Positions 1 to 9,143 of a stretch of DNA of 64,000 nucleotides are shown piece by piece. The translations under genes were made by a program, and so were the position numbers. This DNA is from an uncultured Sphaerochaeta sp. (lineage in GTDB: Bacteria; Spirochaetota; Spirochaetia; Sphaerochaetales; Sphaerochaetaceae). The stretch is taken from NCBI RefSeq assembly GCF_963666015.1, contig NZ_OY762555.1, positions 248,001-312,000 on the forward strand, given 5' to 3'. Under the pieces are notes generated by a model. The model was given only the letters and a program-made list of their open reading frames with translations. It was not told the DNA's origin and did no database searches. Position 1 is the stretch's first letter. The number at the start of each line of letters is the position of its first letter.

Positions 1-2
1 AG

Positions 3-1448
3 GTAATGCCGAATTTGGAAGGGGAGTTTGCAGGGTTTATCACGAAGGAACTATTGGATTATGGTGTAAAGCTCAAACTGGGTAAATCCGTAGAGGCCAT
101 TGAAGACAAACAGGTACTCATCAACGACGGTACCTCCATTGATACTGATTTTGTTCTGCTTTCAGTAGGTGTGCTTCCAACGTTGCAACTTGCAAAGGAT
201 TCAGGCCTTGAGATGGGTTCCTCTGGTGGACTCAAGGTTAATGCACAGATGTGCACCAGTGACCCTTCCATCTTTGCTGCTGGGGATATGGTGGAGATAT
301 CACACAATATCCTTGGGAAAAATGTTCGGATGCCACTTGCAGGTCCTGCAAACAGACAGGGAAGAATTGTTGGAGAGAATGCTCTTGGAGGGAACCGTAC
401 CTATAAAGGTGTTTCGGGTAGCTCGATCGTAAAAGTATTTGAGGCTATTGCAGGTTCTACAGGTATGAGTCTAAAGGCAGGTAGGGATGCAGGTCTCAGC
501 GTTGATGCTGTGGTCGTACACAAGGCGAGTCATACTGCTTATTACCCAGGTTCAGAGAAAGTGAGTTTGATGCTTGTTTTTGATAAGAAGACTAAGAAAG
601 TACTTGGAGCACAGGTCGCTGGACGGGTAGGAATAGATAAGAGAATCGATGTTATCGCAACTGCTATTGCTGGTGGTCTGACTCTTGATGACCTTGCTGA
701 ACTCGACTTGGCGTATGCTCCTCCGTTCAACTCACCGAATGGCCCAGTCAACATGGCAGCTTTTACTGCCATCAACCATGCCAGTGGGTTCAGTCCCTCT
801 ATCCTTGCACAGGATTTTGAACACTTCGTCATGGAACAACAACCTATTGCAATTGACCTTCGTGATCCAATCAGCTATGGAAAGGCCAATCTACGTGGAA
901 CCAATAACCTGAGTCAGGATATGATCAGGGAGAATCTGGACAAGATTCCCAAGGAGAATCCGATCATCCTCATCAGCGATGATGGGCAAAAGGGTCACGT
1001 AGTACTCAGAATGCTCAAGGGTGCAGGGTTCGACCGTGTGTTTAACGTGAGTGGTGGCTATATCAGTCTAGAACGACATGCCAGAGCCATTGGTTTCCAG
1101 TATCTACAAGTAGGAAAGTTCCCGATTGAAAAGAAATCTGTAGAGGATTCTAAGGAGACAAAGAGGGAAGAAGCTGATGAATCTGAAGCGCTTGCTTCTG
1201 AAGGACCAATCATCTTGGATGTCCGTACTCCGATGGAATTTGAAATGGGTGCATACCCAGGATCAATCAATGTTGGACTCGATTCCCTACAGGAGTGGGC
1301 TGAAGGAATAGAAGATAAAGATCGCGAAATCATCATCTATTGTGCATCAGGAGCCCGTTCCAGTTATGGCATGCGTATCCTTAACCAAATGGGATTCACC
1401 AACGTGGAAAATGGTGGTGGTCTGCATAATATGATGGCCAGGGGCTAA
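3..1448 (+). CDS. CoA-disulfide reductase / NADH oxidase-like flavoprotein with two rhodanese domains (5' part missing)
   Basis: The reading frame is open at the left edge, so the FAD-binding N-terminus lies outside the window. What remains begins in the pyridine nucleotide-disulfide oxidoreductase core: a typical SIFAAGD motif for the second FAD contact, then the dimerisation domain, then two tandem rhodanese modules. The last module (about the final 75 residues) has an intact active loop, CASGARS. The first has Asp-Asp-Gly (LISDDG) where the catalytic Cys should be and looks structural. This order matches the CoADR-RHD family, which reduces CoA disulfide, persulfides or polysulfides using NAD(P)H in the cytoplasm. 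The exact substrate cannot be read from the fragment. A stem-loop terminator follows the stop directly, so this is the last gene of its transcript. Confidence 0.85.
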   Translation, partial: VMPNLEGEFAGFITKELLDYGVKLKLGKSVEAIEDKQVLINDGTSIDTDFVLLSVGVLPTLQLAKDSGLEMGSSGGLKVNAQMCTSDPSIFAAGDMVEISHNILGKNVRMPLAGPANRQGRIVGENALGGNRTYKGVSGSSIVKVFEAIAGSTGMSLKAGRDAGLSVDAVVVHKASHTAYYPGSEKVSLMLVFDKKTKKVLGAQVAGRVGIDKRIDVIATAIAGGLTLDDLAELDLAYAPPFNSPNGPVNMAAFTAINHASGFSPSILAQDFEHFVMEQQPIAIDLRDPISYGKANLRGTNNLSQDMIRENLDKIPKENPIILISDDGQKGHVVLRMLKGAGFDRVFNVSGGYISLERHARAIGFQYLQVGKFPIEKKSVEDSKETKREEADESEALASEGPIILDVRTPMEFEMGAYPGSINVGLDSLQEWAEGIEDKDREIIIYCASGARSSYGMRILNQMGFTNVENGGGLHNMMARG

Positions 1449-1468
1449 TCATTCTGTTTGTAAACAAG

Positions 1469-1506
1469 CCGGGTTTTCTGATTAACAGGAATACCCGGTC
1501 TTTTTC
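1469..1506 (+). terminator. Rho-independent terminator of the CoADR-rhodanese gene
   Basis: CCGGGT at 1469-1474 pairs with ACCCGG at 1493-1498. A run rich in T (TCTTTTTCTT) follows. It lies about 20 bases past the TAA stop. Confidence 0.8.
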
Positions 1507-1530
1507 TTCCTATACCAAGTCTACTATGTA

Positions 1531-1539
1531 TGGTATATT
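1531..1539 (+). promoter_or_regulatory. Extended -10 promoter, probably leaderless
   Basis: TGGTATATT fits an extended -10 element (TGn plus TATATT). It ends 7 bases before the ATG at 1547, and no purine-rich ribosome-binding site is present. Transcription should therefore begin at or next to the start codon. No convincing -35 element is seen. Confidence 0.45.
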
Positions 1540-1546
1540 GCCTTTC

Positions 1547-2809
1547 ATGAAAACCATGAGAAATTTTCTAATCCTGAGCATCGTTCTTTTGCTTGGTCTG
1601 CTTTCTTCTTGTGCTTCAACAGACCTATCAAATGATATTGATATGTCTGATCCCAGAAGAGAGGACCTACAGGTCCTTATGACTACCCTTGAGCATAATC
1701 ATCCCGATCTGTATAGCGTAACCGATGAAAAAACCTTCAAGGCACTGTATGAGAAAGCGCTGGTATCTGCTCCCCAGATGGAAGACTTTGATTTCTATTT
1801 TGCCGTACGTGAAATCATTGCACAGGTTGGTGATTCCCATACGATGGTTGGATTTCCCAAGGACATGGCTGCGGGCTTACATGTACTCCCTATCCAGATT
1901 GCCTATTTCAACAATGCATGGCGTCTGATTGTGGTTGAGAAGAGCCAAGAGCCAATGCTTGGTTCTGAGGTGATCAGCCTCAATGGGGTATCGATTGAGC
2001 AGATAATGGAAAATGCAGAACCGCTGGTTGGTTATGATAATCAGGTTTGGTTTAACCAAAATATTTCCCAGCTTCTTAACGTTGCAGAGTTCTACTCATA
2101 TCTGGGAATATCGGAGAATCCTAGTGATCCAATTACGCTAGCCATCGACCATCGCACCTGTCAGAATGTTTCTTCATCTTCAATCAAACCAATTTCAATC
2201 ACTGAGTTTTACCAGAAAGAGTTCGTGACTCTGTATGACAATCCTTCCCGTACGGGAAGTGCACGTGTCTACTACCGAACAGAGTTTCTTGACAGACAAG
2301 AAGATATACTCTTCATACAATACAATGTCTGTGCTTCAGACCCTGCTTTCCCTATAGATGCCTTCATCAAGGATTCCTTGGCCCTTGTATCCTCCAAGAA
2401 ACCTGCCCAGATTATCGTTGATCTCAGATACAATGGAGGAGGAGATTCAAGCTTGTTTGAACCCATGATTGATGGATTGGCAACGTATCAGAAAACACAG
2501 GGATTTTCACTGGATGTGTTGATCGGAGAGCGTACATTCTCTTCAGCATTGATGAATGCAGTACAACTCAAGCAGCGCTCAAACGCAACGCTTGTGGGAA
2601 CACCCACGGGAGGGAGCGTGAATCACTTTGGAGAGGTGAAGTCCTTCACCCTACCCAATAGCGGGATTCCCCTGCAGTACTCAACAAAGTTCTTTGTCAT
2701 GGACAAGTCACACCAGGGTGGTTCCCTACAGCCAGATGTATTAGTTACTCCTACTGTTGAGGATTTGCTCTCTGGAGTTGATACCGTTGTTCAGACACGT
2801 ATTGAATGA
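1547..2809 (+). CDS. S41-family serine peptidase-like lipoprotein
   Basis: About 420 residues. A signal peptide ends in a lipobox (LLSSC), so the product should be a membrane-anchored lipoprotein. The C-terminal half carries S41 (tail-specific protease / C-terminal processing peptidase) features: VDLRYNGGGDS, then GERTFSSA with the presumed nucleophilic Ser, then VGTPTGG. The N-terminal part resembles the helical region of tricorn-core-like S41 proteins, and no clear PDZ domain is visible. An in-frame ATG at 1526 would add seven residues ahead of the signal peptide. The ATG at 1547 was preferred because a -10-like element ends just upstream of it. The gene stands alone and is closed by its own terminator. 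The substrate is unknown. Confidence 0.8.
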   Translation: MKTMRNFLILSIVLLLGLLSSCASTDLSNDIDMSDPRREDLQVLMTTLEHNHPDLYSVTDEKTFKALYEKALVSAPQMEDFDFYFAVREIIAQVGDSHTMVGFPKDMAAGLHVLPIQIAYFNNAWRLIVVEKSQEPMLGSEVISLNGVSIEQIMENAEPLVGYDNQVWFNQNISQLLNVAEFYSYLGISENPSDPITLAIDHRTCQNVSSSSIKPISITEFYQKEFVTLYDNPSRTGSARVYYRTEFLDRQEDILFIQYNVCASDPAFPIDAFIKDSLALVSSKKPAQIIVDLRYNGGGDSSLFEPMIDGLATYQKTQGFSLDVLIGERTFSSALMNAVQLKQRSNATLVGTPTGGSVNHFGEVKSFTLPNSGIPLQYSTKFFVMDKSHQGGSLQPDVLVTPTVEDLLSGVDTVVQTRIE

Positions 2810-2827
2810 TAAGGGTAAGCACGCTGG

Positions 2828-2860
2828 AAAGAGCATGGAAGGGTAGAAAATGCTCTTTTT
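2828..2860 (+). terminator. Rho-independent terminator of the S41 lipoprotein gene
   Basis: AAAGAGCAT (2828-2836) pairs perfectly with ATGCTCTTT (2850-2858) across a 13-base loop. The right arm runs into TTTTT. Confidence 0.75.
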
Positions 2861-2980
2861 CTGGTCGTCTACGAACATCTACTGAGAAGATTTTTCCTAA
2901 ATTCAGACAATCTTCCGATAGGAATCTAAACGCAATGCTCCTTACACTGATGATGAAAATCAACAACGAGGAGCATTTTT

Positions 2981-4060
2981 ATGCACAAAAGAACGAAACT
3001 ACTTTTTCCTATTACCATCATTCTCATTACGTTCCTTCTGATCATTTCATCTTGTACTCATACAGCAACTATACGTGATCAAGCAGGCAATAGGCTGGAT
3101 TTGGAAGTAGATAGCAGAGAACGTGTATCAATCAATGGTACAAAACAGTCCATTTATTTGGCAGGAGAGAAAAGAGACAATCCAATCCTTCTCTGGCTTG
3201 ATGGAGGACCCGGAGGATCAGAGGTGGGTTGGGTAAGAACCTATCTGGGAGATTTGCATAAAGACTTCACCATTGTCTGCTGGGACCAACGTGGAGTTGC
3301 GGCAAGCTATGCAGCAGCGAAGAAGGGCATGGAAGTTGAGCACTATGTTGAAGATGTCATTGCACTCAGTGAGCTCTTGACCGAACGATTCAATCAAGAA
3401 AAAATCTTTTTACTCGGGCACTCCTGGGGCGGCTTTCTGGGGTCCCTTGCAGCTGTAGAACGACCTGATTTATTCCATGCCTTCATTGCTGCCTCCCCCC
3501 ATGTCAACTCGAATGAGAACGACACCATAGGATACAGGATGATATTAGAGGGCGCGAGGAGAAGAGGAGATACCAAAACAATCAAGACACTTGAGGAGAT
3601 TGGATTGCCTCCTTATGAAAAGAACGATAAAGAGGGAAATCTGGTAGGAGACGGACAGGCCTATTATGCATTGCTCTCACGTCTATACTCCTACAGTCCC
3701 AGTGCTCCAAGTGATCATGGTTTTCGCTCAGAGAAAATGTTTCTTGCACCTGAACACTCTTTTTTCTCTAAAATCAATCTGGTCAGAGGGGTGATCCGCG
3801 GAACGAAGACCGTTTACCCAAAGATCCGGCATCGTAGTCTGGAAGACGAAGCCAATCGATTCACCCTACCACTGTTTGTCATCAACGCAGCATACGACAT
3901 GACATGCGTTTCAAGTATCACCGAGCGTTGGTTTAACAGCGTAAAGGCACCAGAAAAACAGATGCTATGGTTGGAACATTCAGGACATAACGGAATATAC
4001 ACAGAGAGTGAAGCGTTCACGCAATTCATGAAGGAACGTGTATTGAAGGTGATACAGTAA
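2981..4060 (+). CDS. Alpha/beta hydrolase lipoprotein (proline iminopeptidase-like)
   Basis: 359 residues starting at an ATG preceded by ACGAGGAGC. A signal peptide with a lipobox (LIISSC) implies export and lipid anchoring. The mature part has the alpha/beta hydrolase signatures of the prolyl aminopeptidase subfamily: DGGPGG (oxyanion region), WDQRG, and the nucleophile elbow GHSWGG. A late Asp (NAAYDMT) and the His of EHSGHNG could complete the triad. The family includes peptidases, esterases and C-C hydrolases, so the substrate is open. It follows another lipoprotein hydrolase on the same strand, but a terminator separates them. Confidence 0.8.
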   Translation: MHKRTKLLFPITIILITFLLIISSCTHTATIRDQAGNRLDLEVDSRERVSINGTKQSIYLAGEKRDNPILLWLDGGPGGSEVGWVRTYLGDLHKDFTIVCWDQRGVAASYAAAKKGMEVEHYVEDVIALSELLTERFNQEKIFLLGHSWGGFLGSLAAVERPDLFHAFIAASPHVNSNENDTIGYRMILEGARRRGDTKTIKTLEEIGLPPYEKNDKEGNLVGDGQAYYALLSRLYSYSPSAPSDHGFRSEKMFLAPEHSFFSKINLVRGVIRGTKTVYPKIRHRSLEDEANRFTLPLFVINAAYDMTCVSSITERWFNSVKAPEKQMLWLEHSGHNGIYTESEAFTQFMKERVLKVIQ

Positions 4061-4098
4061 TAGCTGTACAGTATGCCGCCTGACAGATTAACAAGGGA

Positions 4099-4124
4099 GA
4101 TGACCGGAGAGAACTCCGGTCATC
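4099..4124. terminator. Terminator between convergent genes
   Basis: A perfect 10-bp stem, GATGACCGGA (4099-4108) with TCCGGTCATC (4115-4124), has a six-base loop GAGAAC. It sits between the ends of two convergent lipoprotein genes and could stop transcription from both sides. The T-runs are weak on either strand. Confidence 0.6.
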
Positions 4125-4142
4125 ACTTGAAAAGATTGAATG

Positions 4143-6965
4143 TCAGTCTGCCAAGAGAATAAGGGCATCATGGGCCTTGATCGTGACATCCCCACTAACC
4201 ATCTGGCCGTTGTTGGTAACCGTATCCAATCTGCCTTTGATGTGTCTGGGATTTGTCCTGTTCAAAGGTCCCTTGATATCCCTTAACGATACCGTTTTAT
4301 CCTCATTGGTAGCGTTGACAATGACAATACCATGCTCAAAATCCCTCCTGTAGAGGCCACTGTCGCTCTTGCTGATCTTTACATTGGACACTTCCAATAC
4401 CCCTTGCTTGCCCATATTGAGCGTACAGCTCATGAGTTGTTTGGCGGGAACGGTAGTGTGGAAGCTTGCATGACCTGAGGAGCCTTGTAATACAGAGGAG
4501 AAGGGGTAGTAGTCTATCCAAGTGTTGTCGAGGGAGACGTTGAGCGTAGGATTTGATGTTGAAGTTTCCAGGATTCTCCAATCCAGCTCAATGGTATATT
4601 GCCTGCTGTCTGTCTCCTTGGTTTTTTGTTTGAAGAGTTCAACGTATTTGGTTCTTCGGTTTCCTAGCAGTATGGGTTCAGAGATAGTTAATAGTTCCTC
4701 CTCATTGCTGGATAGGTGTTCCGCCTCTGCCAAGGCTTTCCCAAGCCAGCCTTTCCCAGAGATATCGTCAGTACTTGTGCCATTGGATGCTACCAAAAGC
4801 TCGTCGAAGAAGAAGGGAGCACTACGACCATCTACCAAGTCATATTCATAGAAGGCATCGGTCAAGAGTGCTGTGCCTAGTGCAAACCGATTAAGAGGAT
4901 AATCGGATTCATATGGTTCACGTTTTCCATTGGTAAATTCTAGAGGAGTTGCTTCAAGAAGAATAATTGCTGGGTCAAGAAGCATGTCTTCCAACTCCCA
5001 TACTCGGTTGACGAGATGACTCCACTGAGCCTCTCCAAACCACTCTTTTTTCCCATCTGTATGATACCAGCTCCAGTTGAAATTTCGTATTGTCACCCCA
5101 TTGCAGAAAGGGGCAAGAAGAGGATCTATCAGGTGTCCTGGAATCAATAATGTATTCATGCCAGCCTTTTCTCTGAGTGATCTGATCATTGTCAGAGAAG
5201 AAGCAACTGTCATTTCATGGATCCAAGGAGGGGTCTCATCCTTTTTCTGGTTTACATTATAGTCAGCGTCTACCTTGGTTTTATAGCTAATCCCCTTAAT
5301 CAAATCGTTACCACGATCCAGAAGTTGCTGAAGGTACACCCCATCCCAAGTACCGTCTTCAATGTGAAGATCGAACATGGTTTCCTTCCAGTAATCAAGG
5401 TAAGTTTGCCCACTACTGTTTGGAGGACAGAAAGGGGAAATGTTCAGCAGCAATGTATCGACGCCATACGTGTCGTTGATTCTTTTCCCCTTAGCAGTGG
5501 TGAGTACCCACTTTGGATCAATTCCTCGGATGAATGATATCTCAGCATTGGCAAGGGTGTTGGCCATTTGCTCCTGCATGTATTCATCGCCCTTCCAGAA
5601 TGTATGAGTGGTTACCAAGGGAAGAAGAAGAATCGAGGGATTCTGCGTCCGCATTCTTAATGCGAAAGCAGGATCATTGGTGCTGGTAATCTCATGCAGT
5701 GCGAGCAGAACATCGTTGTATGCCAATTTCTTTTCAAGTTCGAAGAGACTCATCCATGGGGTATCGCCTTTAGCTGATCCACTTCCATCAGAAGCGACCC
5801 ATTCACCATATGCTGTGAAGAAATCACCAAGGCGAGGGTAGAGAGCACTAAATGGTTTTAAATTAGGGGAAGGTTGCACAGGTATCTGTTTTGATAGCTT
5901 GATATTCGTGAATTCCATCTCCACATCATCGTGGATTCCCAACTCCAATATATAGGTGCCATCCATTGTTCCTGTTTTCACAGCACCTGCATAATGTCCT
6001 TCCTGTATGTCATATCCCGGTACATTGAGCATACCACGATCTGTGGAGTTATCAGACTCGAGGAAAAGTCGTACCCAGCCAAGATGTTCCCGGTTATTGA
6101 TGTTCTTGTTCACCTTGTAGTCAAATTCAAAGAGAATGATGCTATCCTTGGGAATGGTCATTACTTCTGGATTGGTCCAGACCCTGGAGAATCCTTTTGT
6201 GAAAATGCTGGAACCATCGTCTATGATAGTACTCGGTTTGATTGAGAAATTTCCTTCCCCTCGAAGGAAAAGTGAATGACCGTGTCTCACAGCGTCCCCA
6301 TGTTCTTCCGCGACAACCTTTCCCGTTTCAAGGTCTGTTATCACAATATCGCGAACAGCAATGGAACCTTTCCTGACAATATTCATCAGGAGTATGTAGT
6401 CAGGATAGTTCTTCAGTCGTGCAGTGAAAGAAGCTTCCCCTTGGCTTCCCTCAGGTTCTGTAATGAAGATACTGTCACCCACCCAGTCGTTTCGAGAGGC
6501 CCCGGTATCAGAGTAGAAGATTACCTCGAATCCTTTGTCTGGGGTTTCCAGTACCTTATATGAAAACCGTACCTCATAGAGCCCATTTGCTTTGAGATGT
6601 ATAGCCTCGTGGTCAGTGGTATAATATTGCCGATAATCTCGTTCCCCTTGTGACCTGCCCACAATCCAGTAATCTTCAGGGTCACTGGGAAAAAAGCCTG
6701 CCTCTTGTAGCAGAAAACCTGGGGTAGGGGCACGCATGATAGTTGAGAAAGTCTCCACTCCCAGAAGTTCGTATTCCCGTACATATCCCTGAGCGGATTC
6801 AGGGACGGAAAGCGGCATTGTCTCCAGTTCCTGAAAGGATGGAGAGTACGACAGTGCTTCAATTGTTTCTTGTTGTGTGTGTGAGCAGGAAATGGAGAGC
6901 AGCATTAACAACAGGACGAAGCCAGCAAAAAAGGGAATCTTCCCTTTTTGGGCGTTTTGGTCCAT
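4143..6965 (-). CDS. Large lipoprotein with a putative glycoside hydrolase (GHL15-like) domain
   Basis: 940 residues. The ATG is preceded by AAAGGAG at good spacing. A signal peptide ends in a lipobox (LLSISC). The first ~370 residues look like two beta-sandwich modules of the carbohydrate-binding or jelly-roll type. The region from about residue 380 to 700 resembles the 'hypothetical glycosyl hydrolase 15-like' TIM-barrel family: stretches such as ILLLPLVTTHTFWKG, WDGVYLQQLLDRG and LLIPGHL sit where such barrels carry their strands. A further beta-sandwich follows at the C-terminus. The family assignment is from pattern memory only and no catalytic residues can be named. It should act at the cell surface on a polysaccharide or glycan. 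It is single-gene, with convergent and divergent neighbours that are unrelated. Confidence 0.55.
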   Translation of the reverse strand: MDQNAQKGKIPFFAGFVLLLMLLSISCSHTQQETIEALSYSPSFQELETMPLSVPESAQGYVREYELLGVETFSTIMRAPTPGFLLQEAGFFPSDPEDYWIVGRSQGERDYRQYYTTDHEAIHLKANGLYEVRFSYKVLETPDKGFEVIFYSDTGASRNDWVGDSIFITEPEGSQGEASFTARLKNYPDYILLMNIVRKGSIAVRDIVITDLETGKVVAEEHGDAVRHGHSLFLRGEGNFSIKPSTIIDDGSSIFTKGFSRVWTNPEVMTIPKDSIILFEFDYKVNKNINNREHLGWVRLFLESDNSTDRGMLNVPGYDIQEGHYAGAVKTGTMDGTYILELGIHDDVEMEFTNIKLSKQIPVQPSPNLKPFSALYPRLGDFFTAYGEWVASDGSGSAKGDTPWMSLFELEKKLAYNDVLLALHEITSTNDPAFALRMRTQNPSILLLPLVTTHTFWKGDEYMQEQMANTLANAEISFIRGIDPKWVLTTAKGKRINDTYGVDTLLLNISPFCPPNSSGQTYLDYWKETMFDLHIEDGTWDGVYLQQLLDRGNDLIKGISYKTKVDADYNVNQKKDETPPWIHEMTVASSLTMIRSLREKAGMNTLLIPGHLIDPLLAPFCNGVTIRNFNWSWYHTDGKKEWFGEAQWSHLVNRVWELEDMLLDPAIILLEATPLEFTNGKREPYESDYPLNRFALGTALLTDAFYEYDLVDGRSAPFFFDELLVASNGTSTDDISGKGWLGKALAEAEHLSSNEEELLTISEPILLGNRRTKYVELFKQKTKETDSRQYTIELDWRILETSTSNPTLNVSLDNTWIDYYPFSSVLQGSSGHASFHTTVPAKQLMSCTLNMGKQGVLEVSNVKISKSDSGLYRRDFEHGIVIVNATNEDKTVSLRDIKGPLNRTNPRHIKGRLDTVTNNGQMVSGDVTIKAHDALILLAD

Positions 6966-7203
6966 GGTTCGCTCCTTTATAAAAACCTGTAATATCTACC
7001 ATATTGAACCTGTTTTTCTATCTGTCAATATAGTGCATCGATTCTTGATGTAACCATGGGAGAAGAAATAAATTCTGGTTAAATAGTCTGAATTACCTTA
7101 TATATAGCAAATAGTAACGTGGATTATTCACTATTCAGTAGATTAAAAGACAAAGTAATTTACTAAGATTATATAAGTATTGATATGAAATATTTACAAA
7201 GCA
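6966..7203. other. AT-rich intergenic region
   Basis: This stretch separates the lipoprotein start (minus strand) from the end of the ClC gene (minus strand) and must contain the promoter for the lipoprotein gene. No reading frame, repeat or convincing -35/-10 pair was recognised beyond strong AT richness. Confidence 0.5.
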
Positions 7204-7244
7204 TAAAAATATCCAACTGGCACATAAACGTGCCGGTTGGATAT
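7204..7244 (-). terminator. Rho-independent terminator of the ClC gene
   Basis: A 15-bp inverted repeat with one G-T pair (7209-7223 with 7230-7244, loop ATAAAC) is followed on the minus strand by TTTTT. It lies 20 bases past the ClC stop codon. Confidence 0.8.
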
Positions 7245-7264
7245 TACTGAGATAAACTGAGTTA

Positions 7265-9037
7265 TTAACTTAGACGTTTCTTTTGTAGGTAGTTTTGTAT
7301 AAGCCTATTGGTAGTAACAAACCCAACCACCTTACTATCCTTGTCCTTCACAATAAGGATATTGGTTTTCTCCTCTTCCATTACCTGAAGTGCATCATAC
7401 AAGTTTGCAGAGTAGGGGATGGTAATATCGGTTTTCTTCATCAACGAAGAGACCGATTCTTTGCTCTTTTCTTTACTCTGATGCAATCCGATGTATCCAA
7501 TAGTTCCAAGTACATTGTCCCCATCAATTACAGGGAGTAACCCGATTCCATGTTTATGCATTATGTTCCATACTGTTTCTGCAGTGTCGGAGGGGTTGCA
7601 GCTGATCAAGTCCTTTTTCATGATTTCTCCAACAGAGAGTGTCTTCATGGTCGGAATTCGCTTGTCAAACTGTATTTGAATACCTCTCCTGGTGAGTTTC
7701 TGCGTGTACATTGTCTCACCGTAGATAAGCCTTGCAACAAAGAAGGAGAGTACTCCGCTGAGCAACAGGGGTAGCATGATCGCATAGTCCCGTGTCATCT
7801 CAAAAACCATGATGATAGCGGTAAGTACCCCACCTGTTACCCCCGAGACAATTGCGGCCATCCCAACAATGGCATATGCAGAGATAGGACCTGTTGTCTC
7901 TGGGAAGAGCGTGTTCACGATAATACCAACCGTTGCACCCAAGGCACCTCCCAGGAAGAGGGATGGGGCAAAAATGCCGCCAGAACCTCCAGAGGCAAGG
8001 GTCAGGGAGTTAGCAAGCAGTTTCATGAATATTAGGGCGAATGCCATCACCAATGCAGTGATTTTGTTATCAAGAACCAAGTCGAGGAAGTCGTATCCGA
8101 CACCAAACACGTGGTAATTGCCAAACAGGCGGAGGCTGATATAGCCGATGGTTCCTACAATCAGACCCCCGATGATTGATTTCACTGTAGCAGGAATTTT
8201 TAGTCCATCAAAAAAGTCTTCCATTCCGTAAACTGACTTGATGAAAACAACAGAAAGCAATCCTGCGAGCAGCCCTAACAGTGCATAGAAAAAGAGTTCA
8301 TAATGGGAGACCATTGTATATTCAGGAACTATGAAAGCAGGATGTGATCCCATGAACACTGCTCCTACAGTAGTTGCAATAATTGCTGATACCACCAATG
8401 GCATGATGGTCATGATGCTGTATTCAGGAAGAATGAGTTCCAAGGCGAACATAATGCCGCCGATCGGTGCATTGAACGTTGCGCTGATACCTCCGGCAAC
8501 CCCAGCACCAACAAGGATAATGGTCTCCCTGGATGAGAGTTTAAGTGATTGCCCCAATGTAGAACCAAAGCTAGCCCCAATTTGCACAATGGGTCCTTCC
8601 TTGCCGACTGAACCGCCTGATCCAATGGTAATTGCTGAGGCAAATGATTTTACTAGTGCAACGACGGGTCGAATCTTGCCTCGGTTTTCTGATACTGCGA
8701 CCATGACCTCAGGAACTCCATGTCCTTTAGCCTCCGGTGCCCATTTTGTAGTAATCCATTGGGCGAGGGTAATACCGATTGCAGGAACAGCTATAACAAA
8801 GGGACCCCAAGAACTGATAAGTCCTCCACGATTATGTTGGAAGGAGAGTTGACCGGAGAAGAAAAGATTATGGAAGAACTCGATCAAGTACTTGAATCCG
8901 GCAGCACCCAATCCTGCTATGGCTCCAACAAGAATACAGAGGAGGCTGATGTAGACCGTCCGATGAATTTGACTTTGCTGTGTTAATACTACCCGCTCAT
9001 ATGTGGGTTTATGGGAAAACTGGTTTTTGTTTTGCAT
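7265..9037 (-). CDS. ClC-family chloride channel/transporter with C-terminal CBS pair
   Basis: 590 residues: a ClC membrane domain (to about residue 445) followed by two CBS domains that usually sense nucleotides. Recognisable ClC motifs are GKEGP with the gating Glu, GGSGGIFAP, and the repeated glycine-rich helices. Two positions differ from the classic E. coli exchanger. The GSGIP selectivity motif reads GHGVP. The segment aligned by eye with GILFIIEEMR reads GIMFALELIL, so the 'proton glutamate' position is Leu. Loss of that residue is typical of ClC channels rather than H+/Cl- exchangers, but the ion carried cannot be proven here. The gene is monocistronic with a strong terminator. No ribosome-binding site is evident before the ATG, and a TATATG lies four bases upstream. 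Confidence 0.9.
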   Translation of the reverse strand: MQNKNQFSHKPTYERVVLTQQSQIHRTVYISLLCILVGAIAGLGAAGFKYLIEFFHNLFFSGQLSFQHNRGGLISSWGPFVIAVPAIGITLAQWITTKWAPEAKGHGVPEVMVAVSENRGKIRPVVALVKSFASAITIGSGGSVGKEGPIVQIGASFGSTLGQSLKLSSRETIILVGAGVAGGISATFNAPIGGIMFALELILPEYSIMTIMPLVVSAIIATTVGAVFMGSHPAFIVPEYTMVSHYELFFYALLGLLAGLLSVVFIKSVYGMEDFFDGLKIPATVKSIIGGLIVGTIGYISLRLFGNYHVFGVGYDFLDLVLDNKITALVMAFALIFMKLLANSLTLASGGSGGIFAPSLFLGGALGATVGIIVNTLFPETTGPISAYAIVGMAAIVSGVTGGVLTAIIMVFEMTRDYAIMLPLLLSGVLSFFVARLIYGETMYTQKLTRRGIQIQFDKRIPTMKTLSVGEIMKKDLISCNPSDTAETVWNIMHKHGIGLLPVIDGDNVLGTIGYIGLHQSKEKSKESVSSLMKKTDITIPYSANLYDALQVMEEEKTNILIVKDKDSKVVGFVTTNRLIQNYLQKKRLS

Positions 9038-9143
9038 TGTGCATATAGTTGTAACGAAGAAAACGAAAAAGGTAAAGGCGGATTTTGATTTGAAAAATGC
9101 TGCATGCGCTCAATTTTTTAAAGTATTCGTACCGTATGATGCT

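Noticed and set aside
8331..8852. 173-codon frame opposite the ClC gene
   Set aside because: Antisense shadow of a well-supported membrane protein gene. Composition rich in Met/Thr/Pro as expected from reversed hydrophobic codons.
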